From contig JAHQWS010000275.1 in the NCBI GenBank assembly GCA_029856295.1, positions 1 through 22,883 of the forward strand: 22,883 nt of DNA, given 5' to 3'. Both the position numbers and the translations under genes were made by a program. Under the pieces are notes generated by a model. The model worked only from the letters and a program-made list of their open reading frames with translations, was not told the DNA's origin and did no database searches. The stretch comes from Promethearchaeia archaeon (lineage in GTDB: Archaea > Asgardarchaeota > Lokiarchaeia > Sigyniarchaeales > SOKP01). This document shows positions 1 through 7,586 of this stretch, piece by piece. Position 1 is the stretch's first letter; every line of letters begins with the position of its first letter.

Positions 1-2
1 AT

Positions 3-275
3 CCCGAGTTGAGATTTACATGCGAAAGAAGGAGTGCCGATATTAATAATTTTAATTTAACAATCGGTAGTAAGGGGATTGCTCTTTACGTTTTTATTGA
101 TTCTGATGAGTTCGATTTTATTGCTTCAGATAATTTTTTCTCCCTGGAACCGAATGAATCACGCGTTATTGTACTGAAGGAATTGAAACCATTAGATTCT
201 AATACTGAATTTACAGAACAAAAAGTTAAAGATTCAATTAGAATAGGTTCATTGTATGATTTATTAAAAACATAA
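3..275 (+). CDS. C-terminal end of a GH2 beta-mannosidase-like glycosidase (5' end outside window)
   Basis: The reading frame is open to the left window edge and ends in TAA, so only about the last 90 residues of a larger protein are visible. The segment reads as the last Ig-like beta-sandwich domain of GH2 beta-mannosidases. A strand resembling 'IALYVFIDSDEF' leads into 'SDNFFSLEPNESRVIVLK', which matches the family pattern of '(F)SDNYFDLLPGE' followed by a hydrophobic strand. The TTG at position 9 could be taken as a start, but the frame continues upstream of it and the fragment has no domain of its own, so it is not a real start. The gene converges on the glycyl radical enzyme gene, with 19 bp between the two stops. 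If the call is right, the full enzyme releases mannose from beta-mannosides. The family call rests only on this terminal domain and is moderate. Confidence 0.6.
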   Translation, partial: PELRFTCERRSADINNFNLTIGSKGIALYVFIDSDEFDFIASDNFFSLEPNESRVIVLKELKPLDSNTEFTEQKVKDSIRIGSLYDLLKT

Positions 276-294
276 GTTTTTTAATTACTCCTAG
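276..294 (+). terminator. Oligo-T run between convergent genes
   Basis: Six T residues (277-282) follow the GH2 stop codon directly, as expected of archaeal intrinsic termination. The spacer to the converging gene is only 19 bp. Confidence 0.4.
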
Positions 295-2424
295 TTAAAA
301 CTTCTGTTCAGTGCGCTGGATTATCATATCCTGAAATTCTTTATTTAACGTCGCAAAACGAGCTGACCACCCCGCAATTCTTACTGAAAGATTAGGAAAT
401 TTTTCAGGTTGTTTTTGGGCCTCTTTAAGCATTTCAGAATCTACAATATCAATACTCAAATGTATTCCTCCTAATTTAATAAAAGTTTTCATTAACGCTA
501 CTAAGGCCATTAAACCTTTTTCGCCTTTTGTACTAGAAGGATGTAATTTTAAAATAAGCGATGTTCCGTTTATTAATCTCTTTAGATCCATGGAGCAGTG
601 AGATTTCATTACCGCAGTTGGGCCTTGAAAATCCGTTCCGGGCGTAGGTGAAAAATTAGAAGATAGAAAATCTCCTTCAAAGGTTCCCATAGCAGTTGCT
701 CCTCTACGATCTGTCCAAACTACTTGTCTACCAAAAGTGCTTACTCCTGGTGGTCTTAATACCCCATTTCTTTCAGGAATCTCGCTTGTAAAATCAATAT
801 ATGCCTTAAATACGCGTTTTACTACGGCATCAGCTTCAAGGTTATCATTTCCATATAATATGTAACTTTTTTTAATATATTTTCTAAGGTCCTCTTCATT
901 TTCCCAATTATTATTAATGGCATTAAGTAAGTGTTGAAGCGAACCTCTTTTTTCTTCAAATACAAATTTCTTAATTATATATAAACTATTTCCAGTATCA
1001 GGAATTCCACCTAAATGAGAGCCAAATATGGTATATTGGGGACCTTTATTAAAAAATCCTTTCGCTCTTTCAATACAATCTTCTACAAATATAGAAACTA
1101 AGGCAGCAGGTTGACCTGCAGTTCCGTACTGGTCTACTATTTTATTATAATTCTTAATTTCTTTTCTTAATTTTTCTGTAAATAATTGAAACAATTCCTC
1201 AAATGTTTCAACATTTAACGTGGATTTTTTTCGAAGAACAAATTGTAGTAGGTATAAGGAATCAAGGGGCATGTAGATAAAATTTGTTTTTCTCGGAATG
1301 ATTATCTCCCAACAGCCATCATTTGTAAAGCTCCGAGCATCTTCAATAGGGTAACCAAAATCTATTAAACTTTGGATTATTTGAGATTCATTATAAATAC
1401 AAACAATCCCCCCTCCGAGACGCTGAATTTCAGCAATACGCTTAAGAAATTCATCAGGAGTATTTTCATTTATTCTAACTGATATTGGAAAATCACTTAT
1501 ATGTAATTCTTCAACAATATCTAAAACAAGATAACTGATGGTATTGAGAACTTCTTCATTATTCGAATTTATTCCAGCCAAAATAATGTTTTGATAATAT
1601 TGTCCATCTCCACCTCCCGGAGTGTTAAATACCTCTGTATTATCGGAGCATGCCAATTGAGTGCCTTTAATCCAGAAATGTGCTAAAATTTCCCGTGCTT
1701 CATCTATGGTAAGAATATTGTTTTTTAAATCATTTTCAAGATAGCCGCCGAGCATTTCATCAATTCTTCCTAAAGCGATCCAATTCCCACATAATTGTAG
1801 AAAACAAAACATTGACCATAATGATTGTACTGCTTCATAAAAACTCTTTGCAGGCTTATTTGGCACGTTAATGATGTTTTTATATACTTTTTGATATATT
1901 TCTTTTATTTCTCCCGAGGATTTTGAGATTAAATCTTCTAATTTTTTTATATATCTATTTTTCCAAATATCTGCCGCATCTAGACTGGTTTTCATGGCAT
2001 TTAATAAATTTAAACCATCCTGATCTAGATCATTACTTGTTAAACGCTTATCTATTTCTTTTCTTAAACCATCATATCCAATTCTCAAACCCTTATCAAG
2101 TGCGATCGTAGTATGGCTAGCACTTTTAAATCTTGGCGATTTCACAGGGACCATATGCTTGGTGACATCTTTTAAAGTCGCTGCCCCAATAATCAACTCA
2201 TTTGAGATAATTCTAATAGGTGCCTCCTCAGCAATTAGCTTAATGCAATGAGCATATTGGATCATTGGAGGCTCATCTTTATATCTAGGATCTAGTTTCA
2301 AATCCAGATCAACTAAGGACCTTCCCCACTCCCCGCTTATTCCTCTTTTAGCTAATTCGTGAATTATAGGCGATAAGCGTCTTGGTGGTGATTTCTCTAA
2401 AGGATTATATACTAATTCCGGCAT
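295..2424 (-). CDS. Glycyl radical enzyme (PFL/glycerol dehydratase superfamily), substrate unknown
   Basis: This 709-residue protein is a glycyl radical enzyme. The C-terminal glycyl loop 'VRIAGWSARF' carries the radical Gly at about residue 685 and is followed by the family tail 'QDMIIQRT'. The thiyl-radical loop 'NDGCWEI' has Cys371 and, two residues on, the acid Glu373. The single Cys followed by Trp-Glu argues against pyruvate formate-lyase, which has Cys-Cys, and fits the dehydratase/lyase branch (usually GCVE). 'ALGRIDEML' (218-226) matches the conserved 'PGRxDQ' segment. The length is shorter than many relatives of about 780-850 residues. The enzyme acts in the cytosol and is oxygen-sensitive by family. 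It needs a radical-SAM activase, and none lies in this window. It is the last gene of a minus-strand operon behind a NagB homologue, 57 bp apart, with an AGGT ribosome binding site. Because the locus looks sulfosugar-related, a role on dihydroxypropanesulfonate (HpsG/HpfG-like) is possible but unproven. Confidence 0.85.
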   Translation of the reverse strand: MPELVYNPLEKSPPRRLSPIIHELAKRGISGEWGRSLVDLDLKLDPRYKDEPPMIQYAHCIKLIAEEAPIRIISNELIIGAATLKDVTKHMVPVKSPRFKSASHTTIALDKGLRIGYDGLRKEIDKRLTSNDLDQDGLNLLNAMKTSLDAADIWKNRYIKKLEDLISKSSGEIKEIYQKVYKNIINVPNKPAKSFYEAVQSLWSMFCFLQLCGNWIALGRIDEMLGGYLENDLKNNILTIDEAREILAHFWIKGTQLACSDNTEVFNTPGGGDGQYYQNIILAGINSNNEEVLNTISYLVLDIVEELHISDFPISVRINENTPDEFLKRIAEIQRLGGGIVCIYNESQIIQSLIDFGYPIEDARSFTNDGCWEIIIPRKTNFIYMPLDSLYLLQFVLRKKSTLNVETFEELFQLFTEKLRKEIKNYNKIVDQYGTAGQPAALVSIFVEDCIERAKGFFNKGPQYTIFGSHLGGIPDTGNSLYIIKKFVFEEKRGSLQHLLNAINNNWENEEDLRKYIKKSYILYGNDNLEADAVVKRVFKAYIDFTSEIPERNGVLRPPGVSTFGRQVVWTDRRGATAMGTFEGDFLSSNFSPTPGTDFQGPTAVMKSHCSMDLKRLINGTSLILKLHPSSTKGEKGLMALVALMKTFIKLGGIHLSIDIVDSEMLKEAQKQPEKFPNLSVRIAGWSARFATLNKEFQDMIIQRTEQKF

Positions 2425-2481
2425 AAGGACCTTTACTTATTTTGAGTAAATTTTTTTTAATAGATTTTATATTATGTTGCT

Positions 2482-3327
2482 TCATAATAAATTTTTTGGG
2501 GTAGCTAAAGTATTCTTATCAGTAATAATGGTATAATTTGGATGATCTCTTATGTATGTAACAGGATAATCATCCCCTGGTGTTCCGAATAGAGCAATTC
2601 TTAAGATTGTATTTGCCCAATCAAAAGAGGTTCCATTTCGGCAATATAGTCGAATTTTGCGGGAATTAAGTATCTCTCTCATTCCAAGGGTATAAGCGTG
2701 TCGGGGGAAGTTTTCCAGATTACCGCCAATTTGAGCTCTAACCGCATTAATAGTGATCGTATAATCATTAAGTCTCACTCTACGTGATCTTTTCTCAGCT
2801 ATTCCTTGTTCTGGTTCATTAAAGGCAACATGACCATGGATCCCTATACCACCAAAACAAACATCAATACCACCTATTTCATTTATCGTATTGGCTAATT
2901 GTTTAATATTCACTTCGTTAGGGATAAACACTTGGTTTAATTGCACTCTATTTTCTTTTATATGGTTAAGAAACAGTGTTTTAGCCACCCTTTTAAAACT
3001 TAATGGGTGATTTTCTGGAAGTACATTGCCCTCGTCATCACAAAATTCATCCATAAAAAAAAACCAGCAGTGTTCTAATGAAACATTTTTTTCCTTGATG
3101 ATTTTTACTAAAATTGGATATTGCCCTGTGGGCCCAATAGGTAATATTAATCGTGTGGAAAGGTTTTCAGTATTATTAATAATAATTTCTGTTACTATAT
3201 CATTAGCAAAGCGTCGATGTAGCTCATTTAAATTATTACACACAATTAACTTATCTCCTGCTTTTTCAATAACTTCTTCTGAGGTCAATCGTATAAGAGA
3301 GAGAACTTCTTCTTTTCGATTTGTCAT
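2482..3327 (-). CDS. Divergent glucosamine-6-phosphate deaminase/isomerase (NagB) family protein
   Basis: The 281-residue protein keeps the NagB fold signatures. These are a phosphate-binding loop 'GPTGQYP' at 65-71, 'MDEF' with Asp93 (E. coli NagB Asp72) and the active-site loop 'GGIGIHGHVAFNEP' at 159-172. Classical NagB converts glucosamine-6-phosphate to fructose-6-phosphate and ammonia in the cytosol. In E. coli that loop reads GxDGH; here the Asp (NagB Asp141) is His164, while His166 (His143) and Glu171 (Glu148) remain. The phosphate loop also differs from the usual PTGGTP type. The protein may therefore act on a different sugar phosphate, or isomerise without deaminating. The start is supported by an AGGAGAG site about 8 bases upstream, which lies inside the end of the amidohydrolase gene. 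The two genes are 2 bp apart and surely cotranscribed. Confidence 0.8.
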   Translation of the reverse strand: MTNRKEEVLSLIRLTSEEVIEKAGDKLIVCNNLNELHRRFANDIVTEIIINNTENLSTRLILPIGPTGQYPILVKIIKEKNVSLEHCWFFFMDEFCDDEGNVLPENHPLSFKRVAKTLFLNHIKENRVQLNQVFIPNEVNIKQLANTINEIGGIDVCFGGIGIHGHVAFNEPEQGIAEKRSRRVRLNDYTITINAVRAQIGGNLENFPRHAYTLGMREILNSRKIRLYCRNGTSFDWANTILRIALFGTPGDDYPVTYIRDHPNYTIITDKNTLATPKNLL

Positions 3328-3329
3328 TA

Positions 3330-4106
3330 TTATCTCTCTCCTAACATCTTTAGTATATTCTTGGAAAAAATAAGCTCTTGATTTTTCTGATCGATATTAA
3401 ATTTATCCAATCGGGCTTTATCTTCGGCAAGGATTTGAGGGATTTGGTTAAATATGACGTCGGTACCAAAAACAATTTTTTTAAATGCTCCTGACCACCA
3501 TAACCAGTGCGTCATTCCAATATTATCGGCCCTCGCCCTCCAACCAGTTGGGGCTCCTGAAAGGTCGGCGTATACATTTGGCTTCATGCGAATTAATTCG
3601 GCAGCATCCTCATTCCAGTGGACTCCCAGATGGGCGATAATCATATTTAAATCAGGGAATGCATTTGCAATCGGCTCAATTCGCATTGGATGCATAAACC
3701 ATGATGAGATTCTTTCTTCGGGAGCATTATTTAAGGTTGTTACTACTCCTGTGTGAAATAATATAGGCATTTTTAATTCTTGTGCTAGTTCCCATAAAGG
3801 AAAAAATGAGGGATCATCATAAGGTTTACGCGGAATTGTGACTTTTACCATCTTAAATCCTTCTTCATGGGCATTTTTAATATCTTTGGGTTCATTCTCT
3901 CCTGGACGAATATAAAAAGCTCCAATCAATTTGTTAGGATAATTATTTATGGCTGCTTTTATCCCTTCATTGTCGACGCACATAAATAATTTACCAAGAC
4001 CGCTGATGCAGCATTTTTCAATTCCGTATTCATCATTGGTTTTTATTAGATTTTCTAAATAATTAGGATAATCAAATAAGTGGGTATGTGCGTCAATAAT
4101 TCTCAT
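3330..4106 (-). CDS. Amidohydrolase-2 family metal-dependent TIM-barrel hydrolase or decarboxylase
   Basis: The 258-residue protein shows the amidohydrolase-2 (PF04909, ACMSD/dihydroxybenzoate decarboxylase-like) layout. Metal ligands at the N-terminal HxH are His7 and His9 in 'DAHTHLF'. Further likely ligands are His118 in 'FHTG', His159 in 'AHLGVHW' and Asp216 in 'FGTDV'. Members hydrolyse lactones or amides, or decarboxylate small acids, and the exact substrate cannot be read from sequence. It is the first gene of a three-gene minus-strand operon with the NagB homologue and the glycyl radical enzyme, so it probably handles an intermediate of the same sugar-acid or amino-sugar route. No ribosome binding site is evident before ATG 4106. 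A 14-bp palindrome abuts the start codon, which suggests a short or absent leader and possible control there. Confidence 0.8.
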   Translation of the reverse strand: MRIIDAHTHLFDYPNYLENLIKTNDEYGIEKCCISGLGKLFMCVDNEGIKAAINNYPNKLIGAFYIRPGENEPKDIKNAHEEGFKMVKVTIPRKPYDDPSFFPLWELAQELKMPILFHTGVVTTLNNAPEERISSWFMHPMRIEPIANAFPDLNMIIAHLGVHWNEDAAELIRMKPNVYADLSGAPTGWRARADNIGMTHWLWWSGAFKKIVFGTDVIFNQIPQILAEDKARLDKFNIDQKNQELIFSKNILKMLGER

Positions 4107-4119
4107 TGAATATATTCAA
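4106..4119. promoter_or_regulatory. 14-bp perfect palindrome at the start of the amidohydrolase operon
   Basis: TTGAATATATTCAA is self-complementary and touches the amidohydrolase start codon. A 12-bp version with the same TTGAA half-site lies at 13877-13888, just upstream of another gene's TATA box. It is a candidate operator. In AT-rich DNA short palindromes arise by chance, so confidence is low. Confidence 0.3.
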
Positions 4120-4220
4120 TTTTCATTTTAATAAAAAGATTTATGTTAACAATCTTATTGTTAAATAAATATCAAAATAAAAAAGGAAAAGATGGGATTA
4201 TAATAAAACCATTCTAATAT

Positions 4221-5630
4221 TCAAAGGTTCATTTGCTTTAACTGGTTTTTAAGGGCTTTTTGTTTCTCCCCTATTAGGTCGTAATATTTCAGCATAATAA
4301 GAAAAGCTGCAAAAGTGCAGAGAGATGGGATCAACCCCATATGAATCCTTATTCCCAAAATAGCTAACGAAGTTTGTTTAGCTTGCGGATCGGGATTATA
4401 ACCTGTAGTAATATGAATTATTACGAAAATAATTGCTTGGCCGATAATGGCAATACGTATAAAAAATGTCTGCATTCCCGCGTACATTGCTTCCTGGTGT
4501 TTTCCGGTTGAAATCGTGCATTCATCATACACGTCTGCTACAACGGGTCCAAGAGCAATATAATAGGCTCCAACAATAAAACCTCCTATGAAATTAAATA
4601 TGATTGCTTCCCATATAGTTATAATCCATAAAAAGGAAATATAAAGAAGGGTTATTAAGAAAAGACTTAATTCCATCGTTTTTGCATGCCCATACTTCTT
4701 TGAGATGTTTGACCAGAAAGGTATAAAGATAATTAAAGCAACAAAACCAGCCAAGCTAGTATATATTGCGTAGGATAGAGGTAATCCTAAGATATCCTTC
4801 ATAAAGTAGACCCCGGAGGCATAATATAAAGTACTTCCTAAAGTCGCCAGCAGGACAATAAGGAGAGTAACCATAAAATTTTTCCGCTTGAGAGCTGATT
4901 TCATTGTCTTAAAATAAGATTCTCTTTCTGTTTTTTCATATCCCCGGAGAAAGCGCTCCTTCAGATCGACTGATTCTCGTATACCCGGTATTAGGATGAG
5001 AACACAAAAGGCTAACAATAAAACTACTAATGATTGCGCTAATATCATCGAAGCCCTGTCTCCGTAAATATAAATAAGCGGTATTGTAAAACTTATAATG
5101 AGAGCTAATATTAGCGGAATTGTTGCATTAATTGCACTTGCTCTCCTGCGCTCGGCGTCGGTGCGAAAATGGATGATATACCCTGCGCTAAGATGTATGT
5201 TAAATAAAGAGTAAAACATGTCGAATAAGCATGCCATTATTACAAAATACCAAAAAATCGGCCATGGATCTGATAAATTAATCAAAGCTTCAGGAGCTGC
5301 AAATAAAAACCACCAGCATACTAAATAGGGTATCGCTCCAATTACGATCCATGGAGCCCTAAAGCCCCATTTTTTGAACTACTTAAAAGGTCGATCGGTA
5401 AGATACCCTAAAAGCGGGTCGTTAACCATATTTCATACCGCAAATATGATAAATGCGAGCCCCAACATTACAACAGGTAAGCCTATCTCTACTTCATAAT
5501 AGTAGAATACATATGTGTTAAATTGACCTCCCATAAAAAATACAAGAAGGTATCCAAACGAGAAAGAAAGCATTTTTTTTGTAGAAGCTTGCTCCCATTC
5601 TGATAGTTCTATTTCAGATTCTTCACTCAT
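4221..5630 (-). pseudogene. GPH/MFS sugar:cation symporter with two in-frame nonsense codons
   Basis: Read from ATG 5630, one frame of 469 codons plus a final stop matches the neighbouring transporter at 5830-7239 along its whole length without indels. It is interrupted by TGA at codon 66 (5433-5435) and TAG at codon 84 (5379-5381). The neighbour has Trp at exactly residues 66 and 84 (in 'LWNMINDP' and 'PFKWSKK'), so each stop is a single G-to-A change in TGG on the coding strand. Everything after codon 84 is intact, including a '(T)DAERRR' loop and 'STGKHQEA' in the C-terminal half. The break removes continuity after helix II, so a product starting at an internal ATG (for example 5285) would lack the first helices. 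Genes nearby end in TGA and TAG, so these codons are ordinary stops here. It is most likely a young pseudogene, though sequencing or assembly error is possible. Confidence 0.85.
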
Positions 5631-5783
5631 TACAAATTCACCAAATCAAGATTTTCCATACTTCCATTAATAAAAGTAGTATTTATAATGTCTCTAAAAA
5701 AGTTTACTTTATCTGTTTAATTTTTTTATGACAACATTTAATTTTCAATTTAGTTAAAATTTTTTAGTATCTATTTATACTCC

Positions 5784-5809
5784 AAAAAAAAGAAAAAGAC
5801 AGAAAAAAA
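5784..5809 (-). terminator. Oligo-T tracts after the minus-strand transporter
   Basis: Read on the minus strand, T7 and T8 runs (A tracts at 5803-5809 and 5784-5791 on +) follow the stop of the transporter gene within 50 bases, as in archaeal U-tract termination. Confidence 0.4.
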
Positions 5810-5829
5810 TTATAAACCTATTGTAAGAA

Positions 5830-7239
5830 TTAGAGCCTCATTTCTTTTAAACGGGGTTTAAGAGCATTTTGTTTCTCTCCTATGAGGTCGTACCATTTAT
5901 ACATGATAATAAATGCTATTAAACCACAAAGAGAGGGTAACAGTCCAGCAAGTATCCGTACTCCCCATATTGCCAGAGGTGTTTGTACAGCTTTCGGATT
6001 AGGATTATATCCTGTGGCAAGATGAACTACAACAAAAAGGACAGCTTGACCAATAAAGGCCATTCGATAAAAAAGCGTTCTAATTCCCTCGTACGTTGCT
6101 TCTTGATGCTTACCAGTCGAAGTTGTGATCTCATCATTTACATCTGCAGCAACCGGCCCTAAAGTGACCCAAAAACTACCCGCAACAAAGCCACCCAAAA
6201 ATGAAAATATTATAGCTTCAGGTAAGGTTGTTATCCATAATTGCGGAAGATACACAAGACCGATTAATACACAACTTAACTTCATTATTTTCCCATGCCC
6301 ATATTTCTTGCTAAGATTTGACCACAAAGGTATGAAGCAAACATAACCAAAAAAGTATGCTAATCCGGTGAATACTGCGTTGTATAGGGGCAATCTTAAG
6401 ACATCCTTCATGAAATAGACTCCAGATACACTAGCTAATGTAGACCCTAAAGTCAACACTACAAAAACGATCATAGTAGCTACGAAATTTCTCCGTGTGA
6501 ACGCAAATCTTATTGTTTTAAAGTAGGGATCTCTCCCTCTCTCTTGATATCCCCGAAAAAAGGCTTCCTTAATTTCCTCTGTTTCACGTATACCAGGTAT
6601 TAATAGTAGAACAATGATGATTAATAGGAAAACTACAATGGTTTGCGCTAAAATCATCGAACTTCTATTCCCATAAATATAGAAAATGGGCACTGTAAAA
6701 CCGATAAAGAGTTGTAATATAACCGGGATTGTTGTATTGATTGCACTTGATCTTCTGCGTTCGGCATCCGTTCGAAAATACGTTGTGAAACCAGCATTAA
6801 TGTGTGTACTAAATATCGAGTAAAATGTATCAAATAAACATGTTACGATTAACAGATACCAAAAAAGTGGCCAAGGATCGGAATTCTCAACCAAACTATC
6901 AGGAACTGCGAATAAAAACCACCAGCATATTATATAGGGTATTGATCCTATTATCATCCAAGGAGCCCGAAAACCATATTTTTTAGACCATTTAAATGGT
7001 CTATCAGTAAGGTATCCTATGAGCGGATCATTTATCATGTTCCATAAGGCAAATATGATAAATGCGAGCCCCAAGAGGGCAACAGGCAGACCGAGTTCCA
7101 CTTCATAATAGTAGAACACGTAAGTATTAAAAAAGGTCAACATAAAAAATACAAGAAGATACCCAAAAGAGTAGTGTAATGTCCTCCTTAATGATGTTTG
7201 CGCCCATTCTGATTCATCAAACTCAGTTTCTTCACTCAT
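5830..7239 (-). CDS. GPH-family (MFS_2) sugar:cation symporter
   Basis: This 469-residue polytopic membrane protein of about 12 helices belongs to the glycoside-pentoside-hexuronide:cation symporters. The family hallmark in helix II, 'WNMINDPLIGYLTDR', lies at 66-80. It aligns with MelB WDAxNDP: the first cation-site Asp is Asn67 and the second is Asp71. Asp137 in 'FDTFYSIF' matches MelB Asp124, and 'TDAERRR' (157-163) is the cytoplasmic loop after it. The frame extends upstream to 7350, but ATG 7239 is preferred. It has a GGAGG site 7-8 bases upstream, and its first residues 'MSEETEFDESEW' match the N-termini of the paralogues. It is the closest relative of the broken copy downstream and diverges from the gene at 7587. 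Probable role: import of a sugar or export of a product. Substrate unknown. Confidence 0.9.
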   Translation of the reverse strand: MSEETEFDESEWAQTSLRRTLHYSFGYLLVFFMLTFFNTYVFYYYEVELGLPVALLGLAFIIFALWNMINDPLIGYLTDRPFKWSKKYGFRAPWMIIGSIPYIICWWFLFAVPDSLVENSDPWPLFWYLLIVTCLFDTFYSIFSTHINAGFTTYFRTDAERRRSSAINTTIPVILQLFIGFTVPIFYIYGNRSSMILAQTIVVFLLIIIVLLLIPGIRETEEIKEAFFRGYQERGRDPYFKTIRFAFTRRNFVATMIVFVVLTLGSTLASVSGVYFMKDVLRLPLYNAVFTGLAYFFGYVCFIPLWSNLSKKYGHGKIMKLSCVLIGLVYLPQLWITTLPEAIIFSFLGGFVAGSFWVTLGPVAADVNDEITTSTGKHQEATYEGIRTLFYRMAFIGQAVLFVVVHLATGYNPNPKAVQTPLAIWGVRILAGLLPSLCGLIAFIIMYKWYDLIGEKQNALKPRLKEMRL

Positions 7240-7320
7240 AATAAATCCTCCAATTTTGTCTAATTTTTTAATTTTATATTTCGTTTTAATTATCTTAGTT
7301 AATTTATTATACGCATGTTC

Positions 7321-7328
7321 TATAAAAA
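7321..7328 (-). promoter_or_regulatory. TATA-like box for the minus-strand transporter
   Basis: On the minus strand the sequence reads TTTTTATAGAAC, with the T start about 89 bases before ATG 7239. It resembles the box of the divergent gene (TTTATATAGAAC). Confidence 0.4.
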
Positions 7329-7493
7329 TGTTTTTAATTATTGAACTCATTCGAAAAAAATAAGGATCTTTTTAGAAAATGAATAAATTTTTGATGAAAA
7401 TTCCTCTATCTAATAAACTTCCTCAAATATGATCAGTAATTCCAAACACATTGTCGGTTTATGAATTAAAAAAAAAGTCATTTTAAGAAAAGA

Positions 7494-7501
7494 TTTATAT
7501 A
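7494..7501 (+). promoter_or_regulatory. TATA box with purine-rich BRE-like flank
   Basis: TTTATATA is preceded by a purine run (AAGAAAAGA), a good archaeal BRE/TATA match. It lies 93 bases before ATG 7587, which predicts a 5' leader of roughly 65 nt. Confidence 0.5.
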
Positions 7502-7586
7502 GAACTTAACGAAAATGTTAAATTATCATCAATTTTAAAAAAAACAAATCTGATAATTATTAAAAAAAAAATTAAAGTGATTAATA

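Larger units (their letters stand above)
7240..7586. promoter_or_regulatory. Divergent intergenic region between two transporter genes
   Basis: This 347-bp gap separates the minus-strand and plus-strand transporter sets and holds a likely promoter on each strand (given separately). No small gene or RNA was recognised in 7351-7490, which is plain AT-rich sequence. Confidence 0.6.

Noticed and set aside
1923..2111. Small plus-strand frames opposite the glycyl radical enzyme and other genes (also 3026-3373, 3454-3756, 6125-6346)
   Set aside because: They are antisense to well-supported genes, have low-complexity or unrelated translations and lack ribosome binding sites.
295..2424. Pyruvate formate-lyase as the name for the glycyl radical enzyme
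   Set aside because: The active-site loop has one Cys followed by Trp-Glu instead of the adjacent Cys pair of PFL.
5379..5435. Recoding of TGA (selenocysteine) and TAG (pyrrolysine) in the broken transporter
   Set aside because: Both sites are Trp in the sister gene, and neither amino acid would be a natural replacement. Neighbouring genes end cleanly at TGA (10716) and TAG (15401, 17112). No SECIS-like structure was identified.
7240..7350. N-terminal extension of the minus-strand transporter to an upstream start at 7350
   Set aside because: The extra 37 residues are lysine-rich, match none of the paralogues and cover the predicted promoter. ATG 7239 has a GGAGG site.
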